Counted from the first letter of the stretch, positions 23,252 to 37,651 are shown. The stretch: DNA of 64,000 nucleotides from Macrobrachium rosenbergii (GCF_040412425.1 NC_089788.1:67805220-67869219); one strand, 5' to 3'. The notes: generated by a model not told the origin, from the letters alone. Translations and numbers: made by a program.

Positions 23252-24890
23252 GTTAAAAGATAATGATTCATGTTTAATTATTTTATTTTACTCTGTGTAA
23301 GTGATGTCCTATGTGTCTTTTTCTTTGTGAGACAATTATTCCAGTTTCTTGGGATGTATTTTAAACTAATTTATATCTGTGTCGATCCAATTCTTTAGAG
23401 AGGAAAGATTATTTCCCGTATCAAGTTGTTTTTTTTATATCGTCTTTGTTTTGTACTGCAAAGAAATATTCTTATGAATGAGTATTTCTCTGCGCGTGTA
23501 GAAGGAAGCTATCACTAAATTTTTCTGCACGTGTGGAAGAAAGCTATCACTAATTTTCTTCTTACGTAATGATTTGAACCCCGGCATTAATAGAGCTCAT
23601 ACAAAAACTTTTTCCTTTTTATTTGTAGAGCATATAAAGGCTTCTGTTGTTATTTTCACGGGGACACGCATCTCCCATTCTTGTTGTGTCGCGAGTGTGA
23701 AATCTTTATCATTCCTTGTGGGGCAGAAAGTTGGTGTCTCTTTTTAAGAGAATATGGCCCAGTGTCTTTATATTCTTGGGGGTCCGGGTGCGGAGAAGGT
23801 TGTGGGGAGAATAGGTGCAGGCAGGTTGGGTTAGAATGCTGCATGGTTTTTATTATTCATCTTTTACAGGTCACGACTTTTGTCTGATGTTTAAGGCAAG
23901 GTCATGTCTCCTAGAAATATTTGTATTCCCTATAAACACCTACACACATACACACACACACACATATATATATACTGTATATATAGTAAAATTCGGGTTT
24001 TAGTTTTTATATTGGTTATTTTCTCTTAGAGCTTGACTTGTCTCTATTATCCATTCCTGGTTTACAAGAATGTTTGGTGTTACCAAAACCGAACTGAAAA
24101 TGGCCCAGATTAGAAAAGCTATCTTTCATCCCAGAAGTAAAACGTATTTCCAAAATGTTTTTTGCAGTCTAGTAGCTAATGCAATAGCTACTGAGATGCA
24201 CTCAGTATGAATAGTGTCCATACTTGATTGCTTGAATGGAATTTAACAGATTCAAGCACTTAACAACACAAGTTGAAGTGATATTGAGGATTTTTTCTGG
24301 AAATTATTTATGAACATAAAGCCTTTATATCTGAAACCTTTATTATAAAAATCTTGTTTTTATAATAGTTTAAAATATATTTAAACAAAGAGGCTTTTCC
24401 CTGGTTTCCTTTACAAATTTCTAATCACAGTTCCAATTGTAGAAAAGAGCACTTTTTAGTGATCTGTTTCCATGTTCTTCAACTTAACTTTTTAAAGACT
24501 ATGTTCACGGTTCATCCGAGTTCACGATTTCATGGAATCAGCTCATATTCTAAAAAAATATACGCCTTCGTTAAATGTAATGCACTGCATAAAAATCTTC
24601 CTGAAAAGTTGCGTGCGTAGGCCATTTGCAGTTGGTTAGGTCTAACGTTTCAGGAGTTGATGAACATACAAACTCTCTAAAAAAAAAAAATATACATACA
24701 TATGTTTGTGTGTGGTGTTGAAAATTTTGTTTTTATGTTTAAAAATATTGTTCTATAATATGCATTTCCAGGTTAACACTTGAAAAGGAGAAAGGAAAAA
24801 AAAAAATCTGATTTTTACCCTCTACTCCCTGTTAAATGAATTTCTTCCAGCCTCTTCCAAGAGACCTCGAGAGACATCAGGGGCGTCTGT
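23250..24890. other. Unique AT-rich sequence with minor repeats
   Basis: Contains a 33-bp near-duplicate (GAAGGAAGCTATCACTAA near 23501 and GAAGAAAGCTATCACTAA near 23537) and a short (CA)n near 23951. No gene was recognised. Confidence 0.45.
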
Positions 24891-24929
24891 TAATTGCCTT
24901 TTGCAACTGAGAGTTATTGGTTCCCAGAT

Positions 24930-25375
24930 CTTGAGGGTCTCCTGCTGCCGAGGGGAAGAAGTCGTAGGCTAAGAAGTCGTTGGCGAAGTCGTAGGAGAAA
25001 AAGTAGGCGAAGTCGTCGTAGCCGAAGTCGTCGGCTAAGAAGTCGTAACCGAAGTCGTAGGCTAAGAAGCCGTAGGCGAAGAAGTCGTAGCCGAAAGTCC
25101 TAGGCTAAGAAGTTGCTGCGAAGTCTTATGCGAAGAGGAAGCAGGCGAAATCGTAGCCGAAGTCGTAGGCTAAGAAGTCGTAGCCGAAGTCGTAGGCTAA
25201 GAAGTCGTTGGCGATGTCGTAGGCGAAGTCGTAACCGAAGTCGTAGGCGAAGAAGTCGTTGGCGGAGTCGTAGGCGAAGAAGTAGGCGAAGTCGTAGCCG
25301 AAATCGTAGGCTAAGAAGTCGTAGCCAAAGCCGCAGGCGAAGAATTCGGCGAAATCTTCGCGGAGCAAAGTGTTA
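24930..25375. repeat. GAAGTCGTAGGC-type minisatellite open on both strands
   Basis: About 440 bp of irregular direct repeats built from GAAGTCGTAGGC, GAAGTCGTAGCC and TAAGAAGTCGTAGGC. Periods of 12, 15 and 27 bp are mostly multiples of three. Because codon length is kept, the plus strand reads as Arg/Ser-rich (SRRLRSR-type) and the minus strand as YDFGYDF-type repeats. No start context or flanking exon was recognised, so it is called a repeat. An RS-like protein segment cannot be excluded. Confidence 0.75.
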
Positions 25376-25565
25376 ATTTAGCAGCTCAGTTATTTTTGAG
25401 TGATGCCTCGTGAAGAGTCATGTCGGGGGTGGGGTTGGGGGTTGGGGAGAGTCCGCTCCTTTCAGCCAGATGTGGGGACTATTTGGTGACGGGAGGATTT
25501 CTTCTTGGGGGAATCTTCGGGGGTGGATGAATGTCCTCTGGTGTTTGGTTTATATATGTGAATGT

Positions 25566-25567
<2 letters not shown>
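25376..25567. other. Unique G-rich sequence
   Basis: Includes a GGGGTTGGGGGTTGGGGA-type run near 25430-25450. No gene. Confidence 0.4.

Positions 25568-25652
<85 letters not shown>
25568..25652. repeat. (TA)n microsatellite
   Basis: About 85 bp of TA, directly at the tail side of a SINE-like sequence. Confidence 0.95.
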
Positions 25653-25654
<2 letters not shown>

Positions 25655-25860
25655 TTTTTGTAACTTATACTCGCATGGCCTTTCAAGTTCACAAATATTA
25701 GGCCAACAATATCGTTTATTATCCAGTTCGCTAAACCTTGTGATTAACCTACACCCAAGGGAAATTATAATTGATACATGCCTCGTCCCCGCCAGGATTC
25801 GAACCGCTGCCTGGTTTAAAAACAGCGTTAGCCCTGACTTTTACTTCGTCATTAATTTTC
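25653..25860 (-). mobile_element. tRNA-derived SINE (family 2), diverged
   Basis: On the minus strand GCGGTTCGAATCCTGGCGGG (about 25791-25810) is a near-perfect RNA polymerase III B box and T-arm. The body (plus-strand ACACCCAAGGGAAATTATAA) parallels 46142-46400 and 55960-56160. The box A side is weak. Confidence 0.65.
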
Positions 25861-26236
25861 ATATCCTTTCCGTTATGAAGATGGCCGATGATGAATCCCT
25901 TTTTTATTATTTTGTGGCCTTTGTTTATTTATTTTTTTATGCTTAGTTTTTTAAGATTGCCTAGTTATTAGTTTTTTATAATAATTATTGCCTAGTTATT
26001 AGCTTTTTCTAATAATTATTATGAGTAACGGTTGCATTGAAGGCGTATTGGTTGGTCTAGATTAGATAAATTTTTTTTTCATGTATTTTCGCTTGTGGCA
26101 AGAAACCATTGCTTTAGTTTTTCTTCCGTATATTGGAGTTTATGTCTACCCAACATTATCAGTTTGTTGATGCATCTTCATTTACTTATCATCTTTCTGT
26201 TACTATTGTCTGCGGAAGCTTTCTTTTGAAACCTTG

Positions 26237-26237
<1 letters not shown>
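25861..26237. other. Unique AT-rich sequence, nothing recognised
   Basis: Contains a short direct duplication (GATTGCCTAGTTATTAG- and ATTGCCTAGTTATTAG-type, near 25955 and 25986). No gene. Confidence 0.4.
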
Positions 26238-26308
<71 letters not shown>

Positions 26309-26420
26309 TCGATAAAAATTAATTTGGCAGCCTCCTACTAAAATATTTCTTTGTTACTTAAGCAGCCGTGATTAACTGATATTTCTAGTATTTTGCGTTG
26401 GGTTTTCATTGCTTCATTCC

Positions 26421-26491
<71 letters not shown>
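26238..26491. repeat. (AAT)n and (ATT)n as inverted arms
   Basis: (AAT)n at about 26238-26309 and (ATT)n at about 26424-26491 are complementary and separated by about 115 bp. They can form a hairpin of about 68 bp. Confidence 0.9.
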
Positions 26492-26642
26492 GCTGAAAAC
26501 TTTAAAGCAGAAATGAGTTTTTACCCCAAATTCTTAATGTAAACGTTGGAATAAACATATTTCATGCCTGTTGATATATAACAAATCCCCTCTAATCAGA
26601 ACATGGTATTTTTGTTGACCTCATTGTAATACATTCAGTACG

Positions 26643-26925
26643 GGGGCAGTGCCGTCAGTGCTCCTTACGCGGTGCACTGTAGGCATTACTTAAGGTTCTT
26701 TGCAGGGTCTCCTAGGCCCCTAGCTGCAGCTCCTTTCATTCCATTTACTCACCTCGGTTCATATTCTCTTTCTTCGTCTTACTTTCCACCGTTTCTTAAC
26801 AATTTACTCCTGTTACACCTTTTAAACCTCTTATTCTCAATTTTCCTTTCAGCGCTGAATGACCCCTTAGGTCCCGGTGCATGGCCTTCGGCCTAAATTG
26901 TATATTCTATCTTCTATCATTGCAA
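26643..26925 (+). repeat. Dispersed repeat family D, copy 2
   Basis: Same motif order as copy 1 (GCGGTGCACTGTAGGCATTA through GGCCTTCGGCCTAAAT), with an internal deletion near 26800. Confidence 0.85.
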
Positions 26926-28121
26926 TGCTAAAAGAAATGTTGGGAATAAGGACGATGTCTTGCAGCTGCTGCCATCTCTTGGCAGCCACGGTACACAGTT
27001 ATTGTGGCCAAGTGGCATCGTAGCATAGTCGTGATATCAGACCGTTCAAACTTTGATCCTATCAAATTTCAAGTTAAAAATACACAGAATTAATTCAGTT
27101 ATTAATAAGGCTAAAGAATAACCCAAAATTAAATTACAGAACAGCCCAAAAATCGGTAACGACAGACCGAGCATTCAAATTGGCCTAGACTCGGTAACCC
27201 TAAGAAAATACCGCGAGAATCTTATTTTATTAATTTTTTTTTTCACTGACACGGTTATTTGTTTGTAATTCCATAGAGAAAATGTTTAGTCCAATCGTCA
27301 TTCGCATTTAATTAGAAAATAATAGAATAAAATTTCATTTAGGTCTGCAGGCTTGAACGTCTTAGACTCTTGATACTGCATTGTTCTAAGGCGTTTTCAT
27401 AGATGCCTTGTGATGAAAAAATAATAAAAATATGGCAACATATATCAATACTTATCCATAAAACAGATTTTGTCTGTACATTCATTATAACGAAAAGGAA
27501 GATCATTGTACTTTCCAATAAGAAACGCGAAAATACAAGTTAGAAAGAATCCAGAGAAACGTGGAAATACCTATCCAATAAAATATATTTCCCGTGTTCG
27601 ATACACAGAGGCTTCAAGCTGTTAAAATTGTCGTTTTAATCTTGAGATTATTGTATTAATTCCTGATATAAGCTTTCTCTTTTTCATTATTACAGTCACA
27701 AATGTTTTGAGAGGAAATAATGGTCTATAATAATTCATTTAAATGTCCAGGGTAGCTGCAGTTCAGACGATTTGAAACATCAAGTGGAGTGGATTGTATG
27801 AATTATAATAATAAATAATATGATAAATATATTAGTATCTGAGATCATTTGTTCCATTGTTTCTCTAACGAAAGAGTTTTTATAAGCTAACACAATATCA
27901 AAAACAGAAATGTTACACCAAAGATTAAGGTTTATTTTCTTTCTGCCTTTTATATTTTGACTGCTCGTAGTTTATGCGATTTAATCATAGTTCTAATCTT
28001 TTTGTTTCTGTGAGTGCATACAAGTTGCTTTGTAATTTTAGTTATAAAAATAAAATTCATATTTGTCATGGAAGACAAATTGCCTTTTTTTTTACAGTTA
28101 TCTCTTTCATTACATTTTTTA
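26926..28121. other. Unique AT-rich sequence, nothing recognised
   Basis: About 1.2 kb without repeats or open frames of note. Confidence 0.5.
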
Positions 28122-28122
28122 A

Positions 28123-28196
<74 letters not shown>
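28122..28196. repeat. (GA)n microsatellite
   Basis: About 75 bp pure run. Confidence 0.95.
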
Positions 28197-28198
<2 letters not shown>

Positions 28199-28807
28199 TC
28201 GCTGAACTCTTGATCTATAACAATTCTGAGGTCGTCCAGTGTTAGCGTTTTATTTCCCTTAACGGTTATAAGTATATATATGAAACTTCTGCACTTAGCC
28301 TCTTGCTAATTCTGGATTATCGGGTACCGTAATACCTTTAACAAATATTGATCATTCAGTCTCACAAAGATTATATTTTCCGTTTTATTTTGAAATATAT
28401 TTTCCATTTTCTTTCGATAAGAATGATTTTTTTCATTATCAATTGCAACAGTTTTCTTAGGTATTATATAACGCTGTCACATTAGTACATTTTCGTGATT
28501 GTGTTAGCATCTTGCAACTATTCTCTCACGTATGTGACAGCAAATTAGAGAAAATTCATGGGAAAATGCTGCACTAAATTCGAAAATTTTTGAAATTTTT
28601 TTCGCATGGTTCAAAGTATGACGTCAAGGTGTCAATGGATTGTATAAAACTATAGGGTTTATTTGGTATGATAAAAATAACCAGGCTTTCCCTTTGATGC
28701 ACCTCGGATTTAATTACACTTTTTACGCATCCCCGTTGTATTTTACAGTTGGAATATCTTCCTCTATCTCACCTCTCTTGACTGCCTGACTTGCTATAAC
28801 TCTTTTG
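28197..28807. other. Unique AT-rich sequence, nothing recognised
   Basis: No supported feature. Confidence 0.4.
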
Positions 28808-29213
28808 GTTTTAGTTTTCTGTAAAAGAAAACTATTGTGCCGGCTTTGTCTGTCCGTCCGCACTTTTTCTGTCCCCCCCTCAGATCTTAAAAACTACAGA
28901 GGCCAGAGGGCTGCAAATTGGTATGTTGATCATCCACCCTCCAATCATCAAACATACCAAATTGCAGCCCACTAGCCTCAGTAGTTTTTGTTTTATTCAA
29001 GGTTAAAGATAACCATAATGATGCGTCTGGCAACGATATAGGCCAGGCCATCACCGGGCATTGGTTACAGTTGCATGGGCCGCGGCTCATACAACATTGT
29101 ACCGAGACCACAGAAAGATAGATGTATTTTCGGTGGCCTTGATTATACGCTGTAGCGGCTGTATAGAAAACTCGATTGCACCGAAGAAACTTCGGAGCAT
29201 TTTTTACTTGTTT
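28808..29213 (+). repeat. Multi-stem hairpin element (family H), copy 1
   Basis: Begins with AGTTTTCTGTAAAAGAAAAC (itself a small hairpin) and ends with ACAGAAAACTCGATTGCACC, then GAAGAAACTTC. The middle has a long inverted repeat: ACTACAGAGGCCAGAGGGCT against AGCCCACTAGCCTCAGTAGT, continuing through GCAAATTGGTATGTT and AACATACCAAATTGC, about 38 bp per arm with a 22-nt loop. No protein domain was recognised. Confidence 0.9.
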
Positions 29214-29548
29214 AGTATTATTTTTCAAGACTTATTTCTTATGGATTTTAAACGTTTAAGCAGAAATCTACCTTCTATGAAAAACTCCCAATTTTGTTTT
29301 ATTTGGCTTTACTTATATCGTTATCTGTTGTTTTATATAATTTCCCTGTTCCTCTCACGTCGTATAATCCCTCATTTCCAATGCCTGATAATTATCTGGC
29401 ATTTAAATCATATCATGTGACTGTTCCTCTCTCCAGCAGAACTGTGGCTTAACATCAAGGTTCATTATGCTTAATTTAATTTGCTTCCGGCACTTGTTTC
29501 CTTTAGGAATTCCTTTAACCATTTGGCATGCCTCCTCCTATCCCGTGT

Positions 29549-29552
<4 letters not shown>
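29214..29552. other. Unique sequence, nothing recognised
   Basis: No supported feature. Confidence 0.4.

Positions 29553-29620
<68 letters not shown>
29553..29620. repeat. (GA)n microsatellite
   Basis: About 68 bp pure run. Confidence 0.95.
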
Positions 29621-29622
<2 letters not shown>

Positions 29623-30023
29623 ACTCCCCTTTACTGCCGGCTGGAGCAGTAGTGTTTCTCGTTTTTTTGTAAAACGTCGGGAAGATGAATGGACGCCAGG
29701 TACATCGAAAGCTCCTCTGTCTTTTAGTAGTGTTTCCTAGATCAGGAATTCAATAACGTTGCCTTTGGGGAGGAAAAGGAAGAGAAGAAGAAGAAGAAGG
29801 AGGAGGAGCAGAAGAATAAGAGGGGAAGGAGATTTTCCCCTCCACATGCTCTGTTCAAGTGAGAACGATTGTTATGTTTGGTTGTTGACAATTATTTTTT
29901 TTTTTTATTTTATTCGAGAAAGCCTTTTAGTTCGTTCTGCTGGTTGTCGTCTCTCTTCCTTTTTTTGGTAAGAGGGGAAATTGATTTGTGATTGATTGAA
30001 TTGTTTTCCCGTTCCTGGAATAC

Positions 30024-30030
<7 letters not shown>
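29621..30030. other. Unique sequence with a purine-rich patch
   Basis: 29775-29830 is almost all purine (AAGAAGAAGAAGAAGGAGG type). No gene. Confidence 0.4.
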
Positions 30031-30077
<47 letters not shown>

Positions 30078-30589
30078 GTCGCCCCTTTGAAATCATTAAT
30101 TCATTTTTCTCTTTGGCTGTCCATGAGAAAAGCGGTCTTGTCAGTAGGGAAAGTGTTGTAGAGAATGGTCATCCATCTCTGCTACTTGATTGATTGACTA
30201 ATTAGCCACCAGGATTTCTGGCGTTGACCCAGTTGCTTTCGACTTTTGTTTGCTTAAATTTATACATTATATATATATTTTTAGTTGTTTCTCAGAGGTT
30301 GCTTCTCTCTCTCTCTCTCTCTCTCTCTTTCCTTCTTGCTTATTGATCTCACCCCTCCTCCTATTTCCTTTCCTTTCTCGCCCTGTCTCCTCTTCCTTCT
30401 CATGCTTTCCCCCTCCCTTCCTTTCCTAGTTCCGTAACTTTTCTTTCAGTATCTCCCTTTCCCACCCCCTTCCTATCCTATTTATTTCCATTATCTCCCT
30501 GTATCCGCTCCCATCCCATTCTCTCCCTCTTCCTCATCTTTCCCAATCTCTCTCTCCTATTTCCCATGTGTCCTCTATCTGTCTCCTCT

Positions 30590-30659
<70 letters not shown>

Positions 30660-30938
30660 CCTTTGAACTAAAGACTAACGATTTTATCCGAGAGTGGCAC
30701 CTGTCAGGAGGGTTGTGTAACATATTAGTCGATTTCCCTCTTATTGATGATATTAAGAACAAGTTGATGATTGGTGAGGGGTGGTTTTTACACGGAGAGC
30801 GAGAACCTGGTTTTTGATTGACAGCTCCTCTTGGTTTATGACTCTGTGGCATTGTCTTTGTGACTGTCGTGTTTGTAAGTTTTGTCTTCTCTACATTGGA
30901 GAATGTTGAATATGTATTTTACTATATTTTAGTGATCT

Positions 30939-30994
<56 letters not shown>

Positions 30995-31156
30995 AGGCAC
31001 ATACATACACACATTTTCAGAGCGAAGTGCAAAATATATTTCTGCTCGTTCTTGAAGGGGGTACTTCATCTCCTTCCCTTTATTCTCTCTCTCTTTCTCT
31101 CATACACATTTTCATTGATAAGTGCAATATGTTTTCACTTCTTCATGAGAGAGGGA

Positions 31157-31218
<62 letters not shown>
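30031..31218. repeat. Cluster of (CT)n runs in pyrimidine-rich sequence
   Basis: (CT)n at about 30031-30075, 30306-30328, 30593-30657, 30940-30991 and 31162-31218. The stretch 30330-30590 is strongly pyrimidine-rich (CCCTTTCC-type), a strand asymmetry that could permit triplex DNA. No gene. Confidence 0.85.
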
Positions 31219-31221
<3 letters not shown>

Positions 31222-31957
31222 GTTTTTTTCTAAAGAATTGTTTCTCTCCTATTTTATGGCAGTAAATGGTAAACTGGTCTGATCTTGAAAAACGATTCAG
31301 TGATAAATGACATCTACATAAAAAGATTGTCCTGCAAGTGGTGATGTCTAGGTGTTTCTTTAAGACTTGTTTTGCTCTCTGAACACCTTACTGGGTTGGA
31401 ACACATTCTAACATTTTCAGCATCGTCGAATGTTGGACTCCTGTTTTCCTCCGTTTTCTGTTTCATGAACGTTGGCCGGAGTAACAACATGGACAGATGA
31501 GAACTGCTTCGATTTCTGTAGGACCCTTTGGCTTTCTGCTCTTTTGCTACCATATTTTCTGAACGTGACGGGAGAAGCAACTTGAATAATTGCAATTGCT
31601 GTAATTTTTCAGATACCCGTTTTTTTGTGTAGGCTATACTTTATGAACGCCGACGGAAGTGGGAACCAAGGTAGATTGCATGTGATGTGATGTTAGTATG
31701 TTGGGTTATGTTCCTGCCTTTTAGTGTATTTATTATTAAGGCGAAAGGGAAAAGTAACTTACGTTCTGATGGACCTCATTTTTAACGAAAGCCCTGCCAC
31801 CTAGGAGAAACAGCTTCAAAGACCCATCAGCGTTCATATTTAATTCATTAGGATATTTAAGGCGGAAAGTTAATATTTTTAGGAACTAAAGATGCACACC
31901 GTAGTGCGATGTGTTAATTCAGAATGCACGTACTGATATGTACGTATGTATGCACAC

Positions 31958-31960
<3 letters not shown>
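31219..31960. other. Unique sequence, nothing recognised
   Basis: A minus-strand frame of 93 codons near 31314-31595 has ordinary composition but no domain. It is not called as a gene. Confidence 0.4.
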
Positions 31961-32577
<617 letters not shown>

Positions 32578-32579
32578 AT

Positions 32580-32905
32580 TAATCCACAGAAGTCACTGTT
32601 ACATTCCCACTTTAACTTCTGAATCGTGGATGAATCCCTTGTGCAGGAAATTAAACAGCAGCAGCTGCTCATCAGCATTATGTCGACACCTCTTGAAGCA
32701 TACTGTGCCATCCTCCCCTATGTTGCTTAAACTCACACTTTATAGGTAGTAAAACCCTTCTTTTCCGGTACTCTTTTCACGTCGTGTATGTAGCCTTGTC
32801 TAGGTCTTCCTCTGCTCTTTCCTCATAATACTTCCGGGTATTCCACTTGATCAAAACTACTCAGAACACTAATCCTTCCTATTACCTGCGCTGACCTTTT
32901 TAACG
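32580..32905 (-). pseudogene. Degenerate non-LTR retrotransposon 3' fragment
   Basis: The minus-strand translation holds GRPRQGYIHDVKR and KKGF, a decayed form of the LINE C-terminal basic segment. A 3' part with GGATTCATCCACGATTC (minus orientation) is shared with 45960-46000. Stop codons interrupt it. Confidence 0.5.
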
Positions 32906-33230
<325 letters not shown>

Positions 33231-33591
33231 GCCTTATACCAAAGCCCTAATACACGTATAACAGTTGGGCATCCTCCAGGGGAAATGAAATCAAATGCAT
33301 GGATGCTTTCCTAAATCCCAAAACTTTCTACAACCATTAAGAAAAAACTCTTTCTTATTTTCGGAAGCAAAACCAACTCTAGAGGAGAGAATTAAGCTTT
33401 GACAAGAAATTGCGCACTAACTCTCAAATATTTTCTTTTCCAGTACTGATTAAACACCTTTGGAAACTCATGGTTTTCCAGGGTTCAATGTTTCAAGGTA
33501 ATTACGACTTCATGCGATGTTCTCTTTAGTTGCTTGTAGCATATTAGGAAGTTCCTTTAATCTTTTCAGTGACTGAGAAACTCTCTTTTGC
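33231..33591. other. Unique sequence, nothing recognised
   Basis: No supported feature. Confidence 0.4.
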
Positions 33592-33843
33592 TATTTATAA
33601 CTTTGGTGGTTTTCTTGCCTCCGAAATACTGAAGATTTCTCTGCATGTTAAGTTAGGTGTTTATTTAAGCGCTGCGTTGAAGCTCTATACTTGAAGCGAC
33701 AGATCATAAATTTTTTGCCTTTTATAACTTTTGGAAGGTTTTCCTGCCTCTGAAATACTGAAGACTTTTCTCTTCATGTTACGTTAGGTGTTTATTTAAG
33801 TGCTGCGTTGAAGCTATTTACCCGAAGGGACAGTTTATACGTT
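33592..33843. repeat. Direct tandem duplication of about 125 bp
   Basis: Two units (about 33592-33714 and 33718-33843) share GAAATACTGAAGA, GTTAGGTGTTTATTTAAG and GCTGCGTTGAAGCT in the same order with about 10% differences. Confidence 0.85.
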
Positions 33844-33954
33844 TTTTTAAAGTCCTTTCTCTTGTACTTATGAACCATTACTGTGAATTGTGGTTAATAG
33901 CATTGGTAATTTGTAAATTTTGTAGAGTGGTTGCTGAACTAAATGTAACCATAC

Positions 33955-34038
<84 letters not shown>

Positions 34039-34223
34039 TTTGTATAAGGTCCACAATAATATATCAATGGTAGAATGTGAGACTATAAAAATGTATACAT
34101 TTTTATATAGTCTCACATTCTACCATTGATATATTATTGTGGACCTTATACATAGTTACTCTTGTTCTCGGCATTAAGAGTTCTACACAGTAATAATAAT
34201 AATAGTAATAATAATAATAATGA

Positions 34224-34293
<70 letters not shown>
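33955..34293. repeat. 112-bp palindrome flanked by (AAT)n and (ATT)n
   Basis: (AAT)n at about 33955-34038, then an inverted repeat 34041-34152 with 47 perfectly complementary bp per arm (TGTATAAGGTCCACAATAAT against ATTATTGTGGACCTTATACA), then about 35 bp of spacer, (AAT)n at 34190-34220 and (ATT)n at about 34226-34293. This lies in the intron directly downstream of the receptor exon on the minus strand. Confidence 0.95.
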
Positions 34294-34296
<3 letters not shown>

Positions 34297-34426
34297 TCAA
34301 GGGAACAATATAAAAAAGCAAATACAATAGTACCAGAGAACTTTCCCTTGACCTGAAATCGCAAATCTGAACCTAACACCAGTTTAAATAAAGTTTCATA
34401 AAGCGAAATTGCTTCCTTTGTCTCAC

Positions 34427-35074
34427 CTATGACGGTAGTGAGGATCATAATCCCGAGGATGACGGAAGTGATGACCATCCCGACTGTGTCGACGATGGGC
34501 CCGTCCATGGTGTCGTTGCCGAACGCCTGCGTCAGGTTCCGGGAGTCGTTGGACGACAACCAGAAGGCGTCGTCCAGGGTGACCAGCGAGTCGTTGCCGG
34601 TCAGCAGGACGTCGTTGGTCGTCGAGGTGGAAGAGGCGGCGGAGGAGGAGGAAGGATCCAGGATGTCCAGCGTCCCCATCCTGTTGGTGGCTTCCAGGTC
34701 CATGTCCAGGGCTCCCCCGGGTCCCGATCGGAGCGGGTCCAGGACCGACAGGTTGGCTCTGGTTTTCAGGAGAGCTTCGACGGTCGTCCTTATGGTGAAG
34801 TTGAGGGCGAACATGGGCTTGTTGATGGGCGGCGGGGTCGTGGTGGTCGAAGGCTCTGGGGAAGAGAGGGGCCCCACCCCGAGTCCTCCAGCACCAGCTC
34901 CTCCTCCAGCAGCACCTCCCCCGCCATTCCAGAGGGTCGTGGCTGGAAGCTCCGTTGCTTTATTAGGGTCCTGAAGTATTGGGTTGTTGTGGGGTTGGCC
35001 CCCATCCAAGAGTCCGTCCAAAATTTCTAAGAGGTTTGGGAGGGTGTAATTCCAGTCATCAGACGTCGTGTTTT
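34427..35074 (-). CDS. Internal exon of a class A aminergic GPCR, most like 5-HT1 (N-terminus to mid TM1)
   Basis: The receptor senses a biogenic amine, probably serotonin, at the cell surface. The exon is bounded on the minus strand by a pyrimidine-rich acceptor ending CTTTGCAG (35075 is its last G) and by donor ATAG|GTGAGA after 34427. The phase is 1 at the left end, with one base of the final Gly codon at the right. It encodes about 215 codons. The extracellular tail has eight N-x-S/T sequons (NTT, NYT, NFT, NLS, NDS twice, NLT, NDT) and Gly/Ser/Thr-rich linkers. TM1 starts as VITSVILGIMILTTVIG. The next exon should begin with the second and third bases of Gly followed by Asn, giving the conserved TM1 G-N. 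VITS-x-x-LG closely resembles 5-HT1 TM1. GC content is far above that of the flanks. No other exon is in view. Dopamine or octopamine receptors are less likely alternatives. Confidence 0.75.
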
Positions 35075-36585
<1,511 letters not shown>

Positions 36586-36906
36586 TTTTAGTTTTCTGTA
36601 AAAGAAAACTATTGAGACGGCTTTGTCTGTCCGCCCTCAGATCTTAAAAACTACTGAGGCTAGAGGGCTGCAAATTGGTATGTCGGTCATCCACCTTCCA
36701 ATCATCAAACATACCAAATTGCAACTCTTTAGCCTCAGTAGTTTTTATTTTGTTTAAGGTTAAAGTTAGCCATAATCGTACTTCTGGCACCGCCATAGAT
36801 ACCAACAACACATGCCACCACCGGACCGGGGCTAAGCTTCATGGGGCGCGGCTGTACAGAAAACTCGATTGCGCCAGAGAAACGTCGGCGCATTTTTACT
36901 TGTTTA
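36586..36906 (+). repeat. Hairpin element (family H), copy 2, internally deleted
   Basis: Has the 5' AGTTTTCTGTAAAAGAAAAC, the long central inverted repeat (ACTACTGAGGCTAGAGGGCT arm) and the 3' ACAGAAAACTCGATTGCGCC. About 80 bp between the GCGCGGC motif and the 3' end are missing. Confidence 0.9.
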
Positions 36907-36999
36907 TATTTGTAAACTTGCACACAATTTTAAGTAATTTTGATATTGATATAGTGAAAGAGGAAGGTAGGGAGATAGTAAAGAGTAATGAGCCCAAGC

Positions 37000-37075
<76 letters not shown>

Positions 37076-37280
37076 CCCTTACAGCCATTTCATATCGCAG
37101 TTAACTAAGAGAACGCATCGTAATTAAATTGGTAGCTGGAGGCTGAATTCTGAACTGTATAACAGAGATGAAATGAAGGTTGAGAAACAGAATAAGAATT
37201 TCACAAATAACTTTGGAACTTGGAGCGTTTTAGAATTTTTTTTCTGTTAGTCACCTTCAAGCTTTTCCATCTATATTTCC

Positions 37281-37338
<58 letters not shown>
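36907..37338. repeat. Two (GA)n runs with unique sequence
   Basis: (GA)n at about 37002-37069 and 37283-37338. Confidence 0.9.
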
Positions 37339-37342
<4 letters not shown>

Positions 37343-37572
37343 TAATGATAGGCTTCACCTTCCCTTTGAAAGACTGAATTATGTAAATGCCTCTTGTTTA
37401 TACAATAGGGGTGTGCGGTGCGTGGGATTTTATCTGATAAAACTTCGCTTCTTTAAAATGGAAAAGTTTTCCTTTTTAAATATCACATTCAGGAGGCTTC
37501 GTTTCATTAGTTTTATTAGCTCAGACGCTTATACATACATAGGCACATACACACATACATAAATATATATAA

Positions 37573-37576
<4 letters not shown>
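37339..37576. other. Unique sequence, nothing recognised
   Basis: No supported feature. Confidence 0.4.

Positions 37577-37651
<75 letters not shown>

Noticed and set aside
34146..34426. Continuation of the receptor frame past the splice donor (ETKEAISLY, then poly-Ile)
   Set aside because: A strong GTGAGA donor ends the exon inside TM1. Reading on gives a sequence unlike any TM1 and runs into the ATT microsatellite.
34429..34974. Plus-strand open frame of 181 codons opposite the receptor exon
   Set aside because: It is a shadow of the GC-rich minus-strand exon, which has correct splice sites, sequons and a membrane segment.
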